Origin: Niabella pedocola
Lineage (GTDB): Bacteria > Bacteroidota > Bacteroidia > Chitinophagales > Chitinophagaceae
DNA: 64,000 nt
Reading direction: 5' to 3'
Assembly (NCBI RefSeq): GCF_021044425.1
Contig: NZ_JAJNEC010000005.1
Location: forward strand, 1,736,001-1,800,000
The number at the start of each line of letters is the position of its first letter. Position 1 is the first letter of the stretch. Shown in pieces: positions 51,520-60,870 of the stretch. The notes beneath the pieces are model-generated. The model did not search any database and was not told the origin of the DNA. It saw only the letters and a program-made list of their open reading frames with translations. The position numbers and the translations under genes were made by a program.

Positions 51520-52341
51520 TTACCGCAACCGGTAGGATACTATTTTTTTTGCATTAAACGTGGGCATATAGATAATCCGTTTAACCGGATCATAGCCCAT
51601 ATCGGCGGTATTCATTTTTTCAAGATGCGTATCTAATAACAAGTCCACCTGTCCGGACGCTGTTACATAAAACAGGTATCCGCTCCAGGCACTTACAAGA
51701 AAATCGCCGTTCCCAACCGGCTCAATGCCATCAATACCCTGGGGTAACTCCGCAACGGTGGTGATCCGTTTCTGCGCATCGGTCTTTTTCAGCTTTTTTC
51801 CTTCCGCAAAATACAGCGCATCACCTACCACTTTTAAGCCGTTTGCCCCCTTCACGCTGTCAAGGTATACCGATGCACGCCCATTTTCCAGCTTCCAGAT
51901 CCTCGCCTTCCGGGAATCCGAAACATAAACAGCGCCCCGGCTGTCGGTAGTAATATCATTTAACCCGGTGGCGCCTTCCAGAGCTATCTTTTTTTCAATA
52001 CGGGCGGTGGCCATATCAATTACCACGACCGCATCAATATCCGCAACAAAGAGTTTATTGCCCACGCGGCCCAGACCCTTCGGCGCATCCAGTCCCTCGA
52101 TCCAGTTGCCCACGAACTCCCGGTTGCTGAGGTTCATTTTTCCAATACCCCCGATTCCGTCTTTATCCCAGCCGCCCCCGTTGATCAGCGATACATAAAG
52201 GGTATTTGCAGCAATATCGGGTAATATGGATTCCGGAACCGGAATGATGGTATCTGTTTCCCATAGTTTTTCAACTGTATGTACTTGTGCGGTTGCAATA
52301 CCGGAGATCAACAAACACAGGAAAAGAATACTTTTTTTCAT
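51520..52341 (-). CDS. Secreted beta-propeller (SMP-30/gluconolactonase-like) protein
   Basis: Protein of 273 residues with a signal peptide (MKKSILFLCLLISGIATA). Repeated blade motifs resemble SMP-30 or NHL repeats: PESILPDIAANTLYVSLING, APKGLGRVGNKLFVADID, GLNDITTDSRGAVYVSDSRK and GANGLKVVGDALYFAEGKK. Asp and Asn residues at these positions commonly bind Ca2+. A lactonase-type activity is possible but the substrate is unknown. It stands alone, about 300 bases from the AraC gene, which is divergent. Confidence 0.82.
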   Translation of the reverse strand: MKKSILFLCLLISGIATAQVHTVEKLWETDTIIPVPESILPDIAANTLYVSLINGGGWDKDGIGGIGKMNLSNREFVGNWIEGLDAPKGLGRVGNKLFVADIDAVVVIDMATARIEKKIALEGATGLNDITTDSRGAVYVSDSRKARIWKLENGRASVYLDSVKGANGLKVVGDALYFAEGKKLKKTDAQKRITTVAELPQGIDGIEPVGNGDFLVSAWSGYLFYVTASGQVDLLLDTHLEKMNTADMGYDPVKRIIYMPTFNAKKIVSYRLR

Positions 52342-52637
52342 AACGGCAGGGTTTTATTACAATTACAATCCCGTAAAGAAACATAAACATAGCAGCCGGC
52401 CATTACATTTTATTGGCAATAAATGCAACTATTTTAACATCTACCATCTTTGCGGATTTCTTGAATAAATTTATAAAAAGTACCAATTATTTGGTAAAAT
52501 GCTAAAAGCAACCTGGTCTATGCTGCTTCTGATGAAAAACTTCGACAACGATTGCGTAGATTTTTCGTGCAAAATTGTATAAACTTCTAATTTTATTCTT
52601 GCTTGTAATAACAATTGTTTGACGAATCCATTTGGCT

Positions 52638-53504
52638 ATGAGACCTCAGTTGCTTAAAGTTTCCAATGAACCGCAGCGTTCATTCAGCGTCCGCAGGGAC
52701 TTGGTTCCTCATGTAAATAACCGATGGCATATGCACGCTGAACTGGAACTCATCCATATTAAAAACGGAGCGGGAACACAATTTATCGGAGACAGCATTA
52801 CGCCGTTCCAAAGCGGGGACGTGGTATTGGTGGGCCCCAATCTTCCGCATTACTGGAAATTTGATGATCACTTTTTTGAAGAGGAATTGCGCAACACCAC
52901 CGATGTACGGGTAGCGCATTTCAACGAAAACTTCCTGGGCGGTCAGTTCCTGCAATTACCGGAAAACAACGGTATCCGCAATCTGTTGGAAAAATCGCGC
53001 AGGGGCCTGCAGGTACAGGGCAATGCACGCGGTGAGGTGGCTGCTATTTTGGAAAAACTGCTGACGGTTGAAGGCAGCCAGCGGATCATATTAATGCTGG
53101 AGGCGCTGGCCATTGTTGCTGAAGAAAAAGAATGTTTCCAGCTATCTTCCATCGGATTTAAACCGGATGGTGTTACTACCGACAACGAACGGATACAGGC
53201 CATTTTCGATTACACCATTAAAAATTTCAAACGCAAGATCAAGCTGGAAGAAATTGCTGATGTAGCCAATATCAGTCCTAACTCTTTCTGCCGTTTTTTT
53301 AAATCCCGCACCCGGAAAACCTATTCCCAGTTTCTTATTGAACTTCGGGTAGGCCATGCCTGTAAATTACTTATTGAAACCAATCAATGCCTGAAGCGGC
53401 TTTGTTTTGAAAGCGGCTTTAACAACTTCACCAGTTTTCATAAATACTTTAAGATCATTACCGGCAAAAGCCCCATGATGTATCAGAGAGAATTTACCGC
53501 CTAA
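52638..53504 (+). CDS. AraC family transcriptional regulator
   Basis: Protein of 288 residues. The N-terminal cupin domain has HMHAELELIHIKNG and FQSGDVVLVGPNLPHYWKF (residues 30-80). Two helix-turn-helix motifs follow at the C-terminus: KLEEIADVANISPNSFCRFF and CLKRLCFESGFNNFTSFHKYF, then FKIITGKSPMMYQRE. It probably senses a small sugar-like or carboxylic ligand. The 296 bases upstream (52342-52637) are AT-rich and hold no gene. The cytochrome c relic downstream suggests that the regulated enzyme has decayed. Confidence 0.92.
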   Translation: MRPQLLKVSNEPQRSFSVRRDLVPHVNNRWHMHAELELIHIKNGAGTQFIGDSITPFQSGDVVLVGPNLPHYWKFDDHFFEEELRNTTDVRVAHFNENFLGGQFLQLPENNGIRNLLEKSRRGLQVQGNARGEVAAILEKLLTVEGSQRIILMLEALAIVAEEKECFQLSSIGFKPDGVTTDNERIQAIFDYTIKNFKRKIKLEEIADVANISPNSFCRFFKSRTRKTYSQFLIELRVGHACKLLIETNQCLKRLCFESGFNNFTSFHKYFKIITGKSPMMYQREFTA

Positions 53505-53544
53505 GCAGGAAGGGAATTACTACCGTTTTACAAGGAAAAGCCAA

Positions 53545-53830
53545 AGCCTGCTCCGGCGCGGTGGCCGGGTGCCCAATTTAAACCCGCCCATCGCGGGAAC
53601 CAGCCGTGTTATAGCTAAAAAGTCCCCTCCTAAAGACGATGCTTAACGGGATGCAGGAGCATGCTGAAATTGACGGCGAATGGTATTCAAATAATATGCC
53701 CCCGTTTAAGGCTCTGACCGATCAGCAGGTAGCAGGTGTGCTTACTTATATCCGGCAGCGTTTCGGGAACAATGCCAGCTCCGTTACCAAAACGGAAGTA
53801 ACGCCGGTGCGTTCCGGAAAAATAAAATAA
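53545..53830 (+). pseudogene. Cytochrome c domain relic
   Basis: The last 63 residues of a class I cytochrome c domain are readable: LNGMQEHAEIDGEWYSN, MPPFKALTDQQVAGVLTYIR and FGNNASSVT. Further upstream the expected cytochrome sequence appears in another frame (GRVPNLNPPIAGTS). A degraded region near 53545-53565 sits where the heme motif CxxCH should be (ACSGAVAG). At least two frameshifts separate these parts and no heme motif remains. The original protein was probably a larger dehydrogenase or oxidase subunit. It starts 40 bases after the AraC gene. Confidence 0.75.
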
Positions 53831-53841
53831 GCCCTGCCCGT

Positions 53842-55251
53842 TTAGAGTTTTTTTAGCACTGTTCTCGTTTTTTCCAGCATCCGCATGCGGTCGCCATCCA
53901 TTCCGCCCGCAGCATAAATATTCATTTCAATTTCTGTAAGCGTGTGGAATACCTCATCCTGAAGGGCCTGCGGCACGTTCTGTAATGTCATCTGCTCTTT
54001 TAACCCGGTTTTATTGAACAAAGCTGCTGATATCTGATAACGCTGCTCCAGGTATTGCACCATGCCTTGTTTTAATAAGCTGTAAAATGAGCCGCCGGTT
54101 TTGGAAACGGCATTTTCTGCAGGTTGCAGCAATGCATCGATACCCATTGGAGCAAGCGGGGTGGGGTCGGGTATTCCAGACACGCTTACCGCTGGTTGCT
54201 GCCGGGTAGACGGTACCACGGCCCGCTTCCTTTTCGATCGCCGGATAAGGAACAGCACCAGCAGTAACAACGTTACACCACCGAGGCCCAGGAGCAGCGC
54301 GCCAAAATTATCATTGCGTTCGGCATTATTATTTACCGGTCCCTGGTCCCGCCGGGTAGATCCGGGCTCCCGCGAATAAAAAGTAATTGCCGGATTACTG
54401 ATCGTATTATAGCGATTTTGCCGGGCATCAAAATAAGCAAACCGGATGGGCAAAATGGTATACGTTCCCGTTTTTCCCATTGTAAAAGGGATGGTAAAGG
54501 TTTTTACACCAGGTGCGGTACGGCTGTTGCGGTCGTATTGCTCCTCTACATTAGGCGGATACACCACGATCTCTTTGGGCCATTCCACTGAGGGCTGCGT
54601 TACCTGGCTAAAGTCGCCCGTTCCGGAAATGGTGATCCGGAGGGTTCCGCGCTCACCCGGTGTAAAGTTGATCTTTGAAAGCTTTACATTCATCTTAAAA
54701 TCGCCCACCGCCCCGTTATATACAGCGGAAGGAGCATTGGCTGGGGCCTGGCCCACGTTAATCGTAATCGGTACCGAAGCAATGGTCATGCGGAATTCCC
54801 CGTTCTGCAACGGAATATTATCATCGATACCATCCAGGATCGAACTGCGGTTGCCCGAGCCATCTACCAGCCGGATCCGGTTAGCGATCACCATCGGGTC
54901 CAGCACCAGCTTTCCCGCTTCCATCGGAGTTAGCTGCACCTTGCGAATGGTATGCACATCAAAGGTTTCGCCGTTTACGGTTTCACGGCTTACGACCCCA
55001 TCCCCCGAGCTGATCAGGTCCCGGAAATCGAACCCGCTAAACGCCGGATCCTTTACTACTTCAGAAACCGATTCCAGCGAGGAGTACAATTTATAGGTTA
55101 CAATAATCGGCTCACCAATATAGCAATTGGTTTTATTCGCATATACATTTAAATAAATACTGCTTCTTAATCTTGCTTCCAATACATTCCGCTGGGCCAT
55201 AACAGAAACTGAGGCCATCAGCAACAATATCAATAAACCAAACCGTTTCAT
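53842..55251 (-). CDS. batD: BatD family protein
   Basis: Protein of 469 residues with a signal peptide (FGLLILLLMASVSVMAQ). A long extracytoplasmic region of Ig-like domains follows (IGEPIIVTYKLYSSLESVSE, FRMTIASVPITINVGQAPAN, GERGTLRITISGTGDF). One membrane helix (about residues 323-343, ALLLGLGGVTLLLLVLFLI) leads to a cytoplasmic tail with a helical domain. BatD works with BatA-C and MoxR in a membrane assembly of unclear role. The other bat genes are not in this window. A GTG codon six bases upstream is also in frame; the ATG at 55251 was preferred. Confidence 0.88.
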   Translation of the reverse strand: MKRFGLLILLLMASVSVMAQRNVLEARLRSSIYLNVYANKTNCYIGEPIIVTYKLYSSLESVSEVVKDPAFSGFDFRDLISSGDGVVSRETVNGETFDVHTIRKVQLTPMEAGKLVLDPMVIANRIRLVDGSGNRSSILDGIDDNIPLQNGEFRMTIASVPITINVGQAPANAPSAVYNGAVGDFKMNVKLSKINFTPGERGTLRITISGTGDFSQVTQPSVEWPKEIVVYPPNVEEQYDRNSRTAPGVKTFTIPFTMGKTGTYTILPIRFAYFDARQNRYNTISNPAITFYSREPGSTRRDQGPVNNNAERNDNFGALLLGLGGVTLLLLVLFLIRRSKRKRAVVPSTRQQPAVSVSGIPDPTPLAPMGIDALLQPAENAVSKTGGSFYSLLKQGMVQYLEQRYQISAALFNKTGLKEQMTLQNVPQALQDEVFHTLTEIEMNIYAAGGMDGDRMRMLEKTRTVLKKL

Positions 55252-55342
55252 GCGCACTTTTTAAAGGAGCTGCCTGCCGGAGCAGGTATTTTTGTAAAAC
55301 CCGGCGTAAATGTACAGGTGGTTACCGCCAATCGCGTCCTGT

Positions 55343-56041
55343 TCATAAATCACCCAATTGCGGTCTTAAGATAATACTTTCTACGCAAGCTGCATCAGAA
55401 AGCCGGGTACTTGTTTCAATCAGTGTGGCCACATCGGCAGCCTCCATGATCCGTTTTTCACTATTGTCAAATCCGCCCCAGGAGGCTGTCATTACCGCTC
55501 CCGGGAATAATGCCGTTACTTTTATTCCATGCGGTTTTAATTCTTCCCGGAGGTTCTGACTAAAACCATTCAGTGCAAATTTGCTGATGCTGTACGCTCC
55601 TCCGCCCGGATAAGCCTGTAAACCCGCCACCGAACAAATATTAAATATAAATCCTTTCCGTTTTTCCTTCATCGCAGGCAACAAAGCCCGTGTAAGATGG
55701 TAGGCACTGTATAGATTAATGGCCAGCTGGCTTTCCAATACACCATCTGCCTCATCACTTACATTACCCGGTTCAAAAAAACCGGCATTATTCACCAATA
55801 CATCAGGAGCGCCCTGCTCCAAAGCCCAGCCTGCAAGGGCCTGGGCCTGGTCCTTTTCAGAAAGATCAAATGCTTTCGCCCGGAAATCAGCATCCGGATA
55901 CCTTGTCTGTAACGATTCCAGCGCCTGGTAAAGCCGTACTTCATTCTTTGAAGTGATCAGAACCCGGTTCCCCTTTTTTGCAAAAATTTCAGCAATGGCA
56001 AACCCGATCCCCTGCGAAGCACCGGTAATTAAAAGATTCAT
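55343..56041 (-). CDS. Short-chain dehydrogenase/reductase
   Basis: Classical SDR of 232 residues. The NAD(P) motif is TGASQGIG at residues 6-13, followed by VLVNNAGFF near residue 84, the catalytic serine in NICSVAG and YSISK near residue 151. The C-terminal extension is short. The substrate is unknown. It lies between the BatD gene and a divergent ketosynthase-like gene, so a role in fatty acid or polyketide reduction is possible but not supported by an operon. Confidence 0.92.
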   Translation of the reverse strand: MNLLITGASQGIGFAIAEIFAKKGNRVLITSKNEVRLYQALESLQTRYPDADFRAKAFDLSEKDQAQALAGWALEQGAPDVLVNNAGFFEPGNVSDEADGVLESQLAINLYSAYHLTRALLPAMKEKRKGFIFNICSVAGLQAYPGGGAYSISKFALNGFSQNLREELKPHGIKVTALFPGAVMTASWGGFDNSEKRIMEAADVATLIETSTRLSDAACVESIILRPQLGDL

Positions 56042-56196
56042 ACGTTATTTTATTTACCCTGCGAAGTACGTATAATTTTTTTTATGGTTTCGTTAAAGAA
56101 GTACCCCGCTATCAGCCAACCGCTTTAACCTGCTGAACGCTAAAAGCTACCTGCTGAAAACTAATTTACCTATCTTAGCCCCAAAAAATCATATCT

Positions 56197-57222
56197 GTGT
56201 ACATTCATCAGCAGCTTTGTATTTCGCCCCAGCAAACCGTTGATCCGGTAAACCTGGATGCACTCATTCCCGCTACAGACGGAAAACTGGTGGCCCTTGA
56301 ACCGGCACTGGAGGGGGTGCCCCCGGGCATGCTGCGAAGAATGAGCAAGGCGGTTCGCATGGGCATCGGGGCCGGACTGCCCCTGTTAAAAGCGGTAGTG
56401 CCCGATGGCATCATTATCGGCACTGCAAACGGCGGCATGGAAGACTGCATCAAATTCCTGAACCAGATCATCGATTATGAAGAAGGCATGCTTACTCCCG
56501 GCAATTTTGTTCAAAGTACACCCAATGCCATTGCGGGTCAGCTGAGCCTCATTACCCGGAACCGCAGCTACAATGCCACGCACGTACACCTTGGACTGGC
56601 ATTTGAAAACGCATTGCTGGACGCAATGATGTTCCTTAACGAGCACCCGGAACAGGTATATCTTACGGGCGCCGTGGATGAAATCTCCACCTATAATTAT
56701 AATATCGACCGGCTGGCCGGTTGGTACGACCCGGCACTGAGCAGTGCCGACCTGTTTCAATCGGATCATGCGGCCACCATTGCCGGCGAAGGCGCTGCCC
56801 TGTTTTTACTCAGCGGAAAACCGGAAGGCGCGCAGGCCAGGATCGAAGCGGTTGAAACAGTGCATACAGAAGATCCGGCATATGTGGAAAAGCGGCTGCA
56901 ACAGTTGCTGATCCGCTACCCAATTACCAAAAACACCTTACTGCTCTCCGGAGATAACGGTGACAACCGCTATCGTTTTTTTTATAATAATCTCGAAACC
57001 CTGATGCCGTTAACAACGGTACTCCGGTTTAAACATCTATGCGGCGAATATCCAACAGCCAGCTCCTTTGCAACATGGCTTGCAACATATATACTGCAAC
57101 AACAAAAGGTACCGGAGGTTCTTTTAAAGAACGGTCCGCTGCCAACCGCCATTGACCGCATTATTATTTACAACCAGTACCACGGAAAACAACATGGTTT
57201 CCTGATCCTTTCAAACAATTAA
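56197..57222 (+). CDS. Beta-ketoacyl synthase-like protein without catalytic cysteine
   Basis: Protein of 341 residues with a thiolase-like fold in the style of KAS I/II or chain-length factors: LRRMSKAVRMGIGAGLPLLK, IIIGTANGGMEDCIKFLNQI and NFVQSTPNAIAGQLSL. At the position of the active-site cysteine (normally TACASS) it reads NATHVHLG, so it cannot run the Claisen reaction by the usual mechanism. Similar orphan proteins occur in flexirubin or aryl polyene clusters of this phylum, but no cluster is present here. The start codon is GTG. Confidence 0.72.
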   Translation: MYIHQQLCISPQQTVDPVNLDALIPATDGKLVALEPALEGVPPGMLRRMSKAVRMGIGAGLPLLKAVVPDGIIIGTANGGMEDCIKFLNQIIDYEEGMLTPGNFVQSTPNAIAGQLSLITRNRSYNATHVHLGLAFENALLDAMMFLNEHPEQVYLTGAVDEISTYNYNIDRLAGWYDPALSSADLFQSDHAATIAGEGAALFLLSGKPEGAQARIEAVETVHTEDPAYVEKRLQQLLIRYPITKNTLLLSGDNGDNRYRFFYNNLETLMPLTTVLRFKHLCGEYPTASSFATWLATYILQQQKVPEVLLKNGPLPTAIDRIIIYNQYHGKQHGFLILSNN

Positions 57223-57254
57223 ACTGCATTTTATTTTTTAACCTTCAAATAGCT

Positions 57255-57833
57255 ATGTTTATGAGAGTTTCTTTTCTGCTGCTGCTGATGAGCCTTACCC
57301 TTGCAGGGTATGCCCAAAAAATTAAAAAAACAAAAGGAGACCTGGCTCCGCTGAAAGACCAGTCCAGTATCAACGTTGAATTCAGCTACGAAGGCCTGAG
57401 CGTTGGCAAGTTTAAAAGTGAGGCCGACTACATTGCCAAAAAAACCGAAGAATTCAATAAAAAAGAGGCCGGAAAGGGTGATAAATGGGCAGAATCCTGG
57501 CAAAGTGACAAATCGCGGGCCTATGAGCCGCAATTCCTGGAGCAGTTTCTCGAAAAATCAAAACTGAAAAACGAAAAAAATGCCAAATACACGCTGATCT
57601 TCCGTACCACCTTTATTGAACCGGGATTCAATGTGGGAGCCTGGAGAAAGAACGCGTATATCGATGCTACCGTAACCATTGTGGAAACAGCCAACCGCAG
57701 TAATGTGATCGCAGAACTTACAGTTGACAATTCGCCTGGCCGGGATGCAATGGGCGTTGACTTTGATACCAGCTGGCGGATCTCAGAAGCATATGCCAAA
57801 GCCGGCAAATCGCTATCGAAATACATCTGGTAA
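57255..57833 (+). CDS. Secreted hypothetical protein
   Basis: Protein of 192 residues with a signal peptide (VSFLLLLMSLTLAGYA). The mature part is mixed, with SINVEFSYEGLSVGKFKSEA, AKYTLIFRTTFIEPGFNVGA and TVTIVETANRSNVIAELTVD, and ends SEAYAKAGKSLSKYIW. The pattern of short beta strands and a C-terminal helix is seen in many small secreted Bacteroidota proteins, but I do not know the family. It starts 32 bases after the ketosynthase-like gene and may be in the same transcript. A second Met (57261) is possible. Confidence 0.72.
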   Translation: MFMRVSFLLLLMSLTLAGYAQKIKKTKGDLAPLKDQSSINVEFSYEGLSVGKFKSEADYIAKKTEEFNKKEAGKGDKWAESWQSDKSRAYEPQFLEQFLEKSKLKNEKNAKYTLIFRTTFIEPGFNVGAWRKNAYIDATVTIVETANRSNVIAELTVDNSPGRDAMGVDFDTSWRISEAYAKAGKSLSKYIW

Positions 57834-57873
57834 ATATAATTTTTTTGATAACGGTCTTCTTTTCAGAAGGCCG

Positions 57874-59226
57874 TTATTCTGTAGCCGCATCTGCTGCAGC
57901 TTCACCCGTATTCACAGCACCTTCCATAAAGCCCTGCCAATCGGCCAGATGCTCGCCGGCAAAAAAAGTATGCAGGAATTTTTTCTTTAGCTCGGGCATC
58001 ACCGTAAACCACTGCCCGATACCGTAAAGCGCATAGGCCCCATAGGAATAGGCATCATTTCCCCAGTAATAATTGGCCTGCCCTTTGAGCAGGGAACGCA
58101 GATTGCCAAAATGCGGTTCGAGGCAACGGAATATATCGTTTGCCAAAAATTCATTGGACTGGTTGGCATTGGATGCCGCCTTATCACCGATGCTATAGGC
58201 GATCAACACCCCTTCTGCGGATGGCTGGTTCTTGGTGGCATGATAAAAATAATGCGGTGACTGATCCGACACCAGGTCAAATGCCTCTTCTTTCCAGAAG
58301 CGCTCCGAAAAATGCAGGGCATGTTTATTGATCCGGGCATATTGTAACGCATTCAAAGCCGCCGCATACGGTGCCGGCAATACCGGATCCCACTGGATCT
58401 TTTGAATGGAAAAGGTAGGAATGGCGCAGATCAACTTATCGCCGGTGAATTTCTTTCCGTTGGAGCAGGTTACTTCTACCCGGTCCTTTTGAACGATCTG
58501 GGAAACATGATGATCGCAGTAAATATGTTCGGACCCGATCTGATCCCGCATTTTTTGCGCCAGCATCGCATTACCGCCTTTTATCTTCAGATCCATCTCG
58601 TTCTTTTCGCTGCTCTCCGCATATTCCGCCAGCGCCGCAAAGGCGGAAACATGACGGATGCTCTCTCCAAAATCAGTACTGTCCAACAATTCCCGCAGAT
58701 CAAGATCGCGCCCGTTACAACCATTATTTACCAGAAAGCGCCACCAGTCGTATTGATCCAGCTTTTGTTTATCGCTGTCTTTTAAATGCGGATAGGTCTC
58801 CAGGATGCGTTTGAACCTGGCATTCCATTCTTCACTATAGCTCCAGGAACCAGGGGCGTTGTATTGGTCCTTATAAATAAGATGCGTATCCATTTGGTTG
58901 TTTTCCAGCGGGAGACCAAACGTTGCGCACAGTTCCTGCATGCGGGTATGCGAGTTGCCCACCCATTCACCGCCCAGTTCCACCACCAGGTTTTCGTTTA
59001 CGGTGTGTGAAAACACGCGTCCGCCGACCCGGTTCCGGCTTTCGATCACTGTTACCGGAATGCCCTTCTGTTTTAGCCGCAGCGCAGCCGCCAGCCCTGC
59101 AAAACCGGCACCAATCACCAACACTTCCGGTTTTTTGCCCGCATAAAATTTTAAAGGCGTATGTGCAGAAAGGATGAGGGAACCAGCAGTTAAGGTACTT
59201 TGGCGAATAAAACGGCGACGGTCCAT
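57874..59226 (-). CDS. FAD-dependent amine oxidase with twin-arginine signal
   Basis: Protein of 450 residues. The N-terminus (MDRRRFIRQSTLTAGSLILS) has a twin-arginine pattern for export in folded form. The FAD motif is VLVIGAGFAGLAAALRL near residue 35, followed by IESRNRVGGRVFSH and LGGEWVGNSHTRMQEL. The C-terminal GEHLADWQGFMEGAVNTGE motif closes the FAD site. This is the monoamine oxidase/flavin-containing amine oxidase family, oxidising amines with release of H2O2. The substrate is unknown. It lies between a hypothetical protein and a metallophosphoesterase with no clear operon. Confidence 0.88.
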   Translation of the reverse strand: MDRRRFIRQSTLTAGSLILSAHTPLKFYAGKKPEVLVIGAGFAGLAAALRLKQKGIPVTVIESRNRVGGRVFSHTVNENLVVELGGEWVGNSHTRMQELCATFGLPLENNQMDTHLIYKDQYNAPGSWSYSEEWNARFKRILETYPHLKDSDKQKLDQYDWWRFLVNNGCNGRDLDLRELLDSTDFGESIRHVSAFAALAEYAESSEKNEMDLKIKGGNAMLAQKMRDQIGSEHIYCDHHVSQIVQKDRVEVTCSNGKKFTGDKLICAIPTFSIQKIQWDPVLPAPYAAALNALQYARINKHALHFSERFWKEEAFDLVSDQSPHYFYHATKNQPSAEGVLIAYSIGDKAASNANQSNEFLANDIFRCLEPHFGNLRSLLKGQANYYWGNDAYSYGAYALYGIGQWFTVMPELKKKFLHTFFAGEHLADWQGFMEGAVNTGEAAADAATE

Positions 59227-59295
59227 GATGATTGATTTGGGACCTGAAGATAAGGTGGCGGCACAAGCGAGGCTATACCTGAATCTGGCGAGTAC

Positions 59296-60396
59296 TCACC
59301 GCTTTAGCTGTTCCATAATGGCCGCAAGCGGCACTTCCTCCAGTACCGTACGGCCGGGCGTTTGACCTTTACTTTGCCATTTTACAAGGCGAATGCACCC
59401 GTTAGCTATTTCTATTCCGGTAATATCGCCATCTGAAAAACAGCAGCAGCCGGTATTGAAATAAGTAGGCAGTATTTTCTTATAATCGAATACCAGGTTA
59501 TTGAAACGGTCCTGGTAAAGGTTGGTTTCTTCCTGTATTTTTTTGATCGTTTCGTCGTCGTTATTTTCCCGGGCCATGTCCATCTGGCGATACAAACGCT
59601 CAATATGCGTGAGCGATTCAAAAACGGGTTGATGGGTATGCCCGGTGATCAGCAGGATCTGGTCCTGCTCTGCGGACCATTCGTACATAATTTCATTATG
59701 CACTGTTTTTTTATACGCATTGTTGGATGGTTCATTGGTATTGATTTGCAGATACGACTGCAGCGGCCCCCAGATCCGTGAGATAAAAAACTTGGTAAAC
59801 CAGTTCCCGTCGCTGTTCATATCCCCCTGGTGCCCGTGGGTACAGAAGATACGCAGTTCTTCTTCATTGATCCGGGTACGCAGGATCACCCCTTCCCAGG
59901 CTTTTATTTTCTTTCCAAACAGGGCTTCCAGTTCAAGCCCCGCCAAGGGATCATTGCCCCAATACAGGTCATGATTCCCGATCACTTTTACAAATGCATC
60001 CCGTTGTACAAATGCCGTTTCTGCTATAAACTCGTCTTTATTGTTTTTCTTAACCTTTGAAAGCGTATTCTCCCAAAGCTCTTCACAATCACCCAGGTTT
60101 ATAAAACGGAAGCGCTGTTCATTGTAATACGTTAATGCCGCCCGGTAAGCCGGTGCAGCTATTGCAAAATCGTCGGCTCCATTGCGCGCGCCTTTGTGTT
60201 GATCAGAGAAAATAATCAACCGGTCTGTTATCTGATCAAAGTTGATGACCGGTCCCAGCTTGCCGGGACTGTTTAAAATATGATTGAAAAGTTTGGTCAG
60301 TGCATCATAGATGCGGGCCTTGTCCGGATTGGAATCAAACTTCCTGGCAGCCCATAGAACGGGTTTTAACAAAAGGGATCGAAGAACCCGGCGCAT
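59296..60396 (-). CDS. Metallophosphoesterase
   Basis: Protein of 366 residues with calcineurin-like motifs: LIIFSDQHKGARNG (D-x-H), FINLGDCEELWENT (GD), VIGNHDLYWGND (GNHD) and FCTHGHQGD, plus LLITGHTHQPVFE (GHxH). The middle part has an inserted region of about 80 residues and a helical stretch (MDMARENNDDETIKKIQEE). It probably hydrolyses a phosphodiester or phosphomonoester in the cytoplasm; there is no signal peptide. It is on the same strand as the amine oxidase gene, 69 bases upstream of it. Confidence 0.9.
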   Translation of the reverse strand: MRRVLRSLLLKPVLWAARKFDSNPDKARIYDALTKLFNHILNSPGKLGPVINFDQITDRLIIFSDQHKGARNGADDFAIAAPAYRAALTYYNEQRFRFINLGDCEELWENTLSKVKKNNKDEFIAETAFVQRDAFVKVIGNHDLYWGNDPLAGLELEALFGKKIKAWEGVILRTRINEEELRIFCTHGHQGDMNSDGNWFTKFFISRIWGPLQSYLQINTNEPSNNAYKKTVHNEIMYEWSAEQDQILLITGHTHQPVFESLTHIERLYRQMDMARENNDDETIKKIQEETNLYQDRFNNLVFDYKKILPTYFNTGCCCFSDGDITGIEIANGCIRLVKWQSKGQTPGRTVLEEVPLAAIMEQLKR

Positions 60397-60462
60397 GGTT
60401 TCGTAATTACATATTGGAATTGATCAGAGCCGTAAGATTGACGGGCCTTACGGGTCATTGCT

Positions 60463-60684
60463 TTACATACCCGGATATACCGGGCCGTAACGGAGCTTTT
60501 TTGCACGGCGTTGTCCTTTGCCGGGATAGATAATATCATGTGCAGTTTCATAGCCTTCGTTTGCGGTATCCAGCAATCGTCTCATCGCATTTCTTCTGCG
60601 TGCTTCACATACCGCACCCGTAACTGCAGATGCAGCGATTCCTAATATCACAAATCCTATTAAACGATACGTATTCTTCATCAC
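60463..60684 (-). CDS. Small hypothetical membrane-anchored protein
   Basis: Protein of 73 residues with one hydrophobic N-terminal helix (LIGFVILGIAASAVTGAV). A charged part follows (EARRRNAMRRLLDTANEGYE) and a tail TAHDIIYPGKGQRRAKKL. The single helix followed by a basic cytoplasmic tail resembles the general layout of YtxH-like proteins. It lies alone between the metallophosphoesterase and an esterase. Confidence 0.55.
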   Translation of the reverse strand: MMKNTYRLIGFVILGIAASAVTGAVCEARRRNAMRRLLDTANEGYETAHDIIYPGKGQRRAKKLRYGPVYPGM

Positions 60685-60870
60685 TCAAAACTATTTATTC
60701 ATAACCGTAAGATATGAAATAAATGGCAAAAGTTGCTTGCTTTTTATCATTTTTAAAACGAATAAGTGTTAGCAACTGATTTCCATTTACCCCTACGCAA
60801 AAATATCTGCGTTTGGTACAACCGGGTACTAACCGATTGCTAATTCATAATAAATTAACAGCGATGGCCG

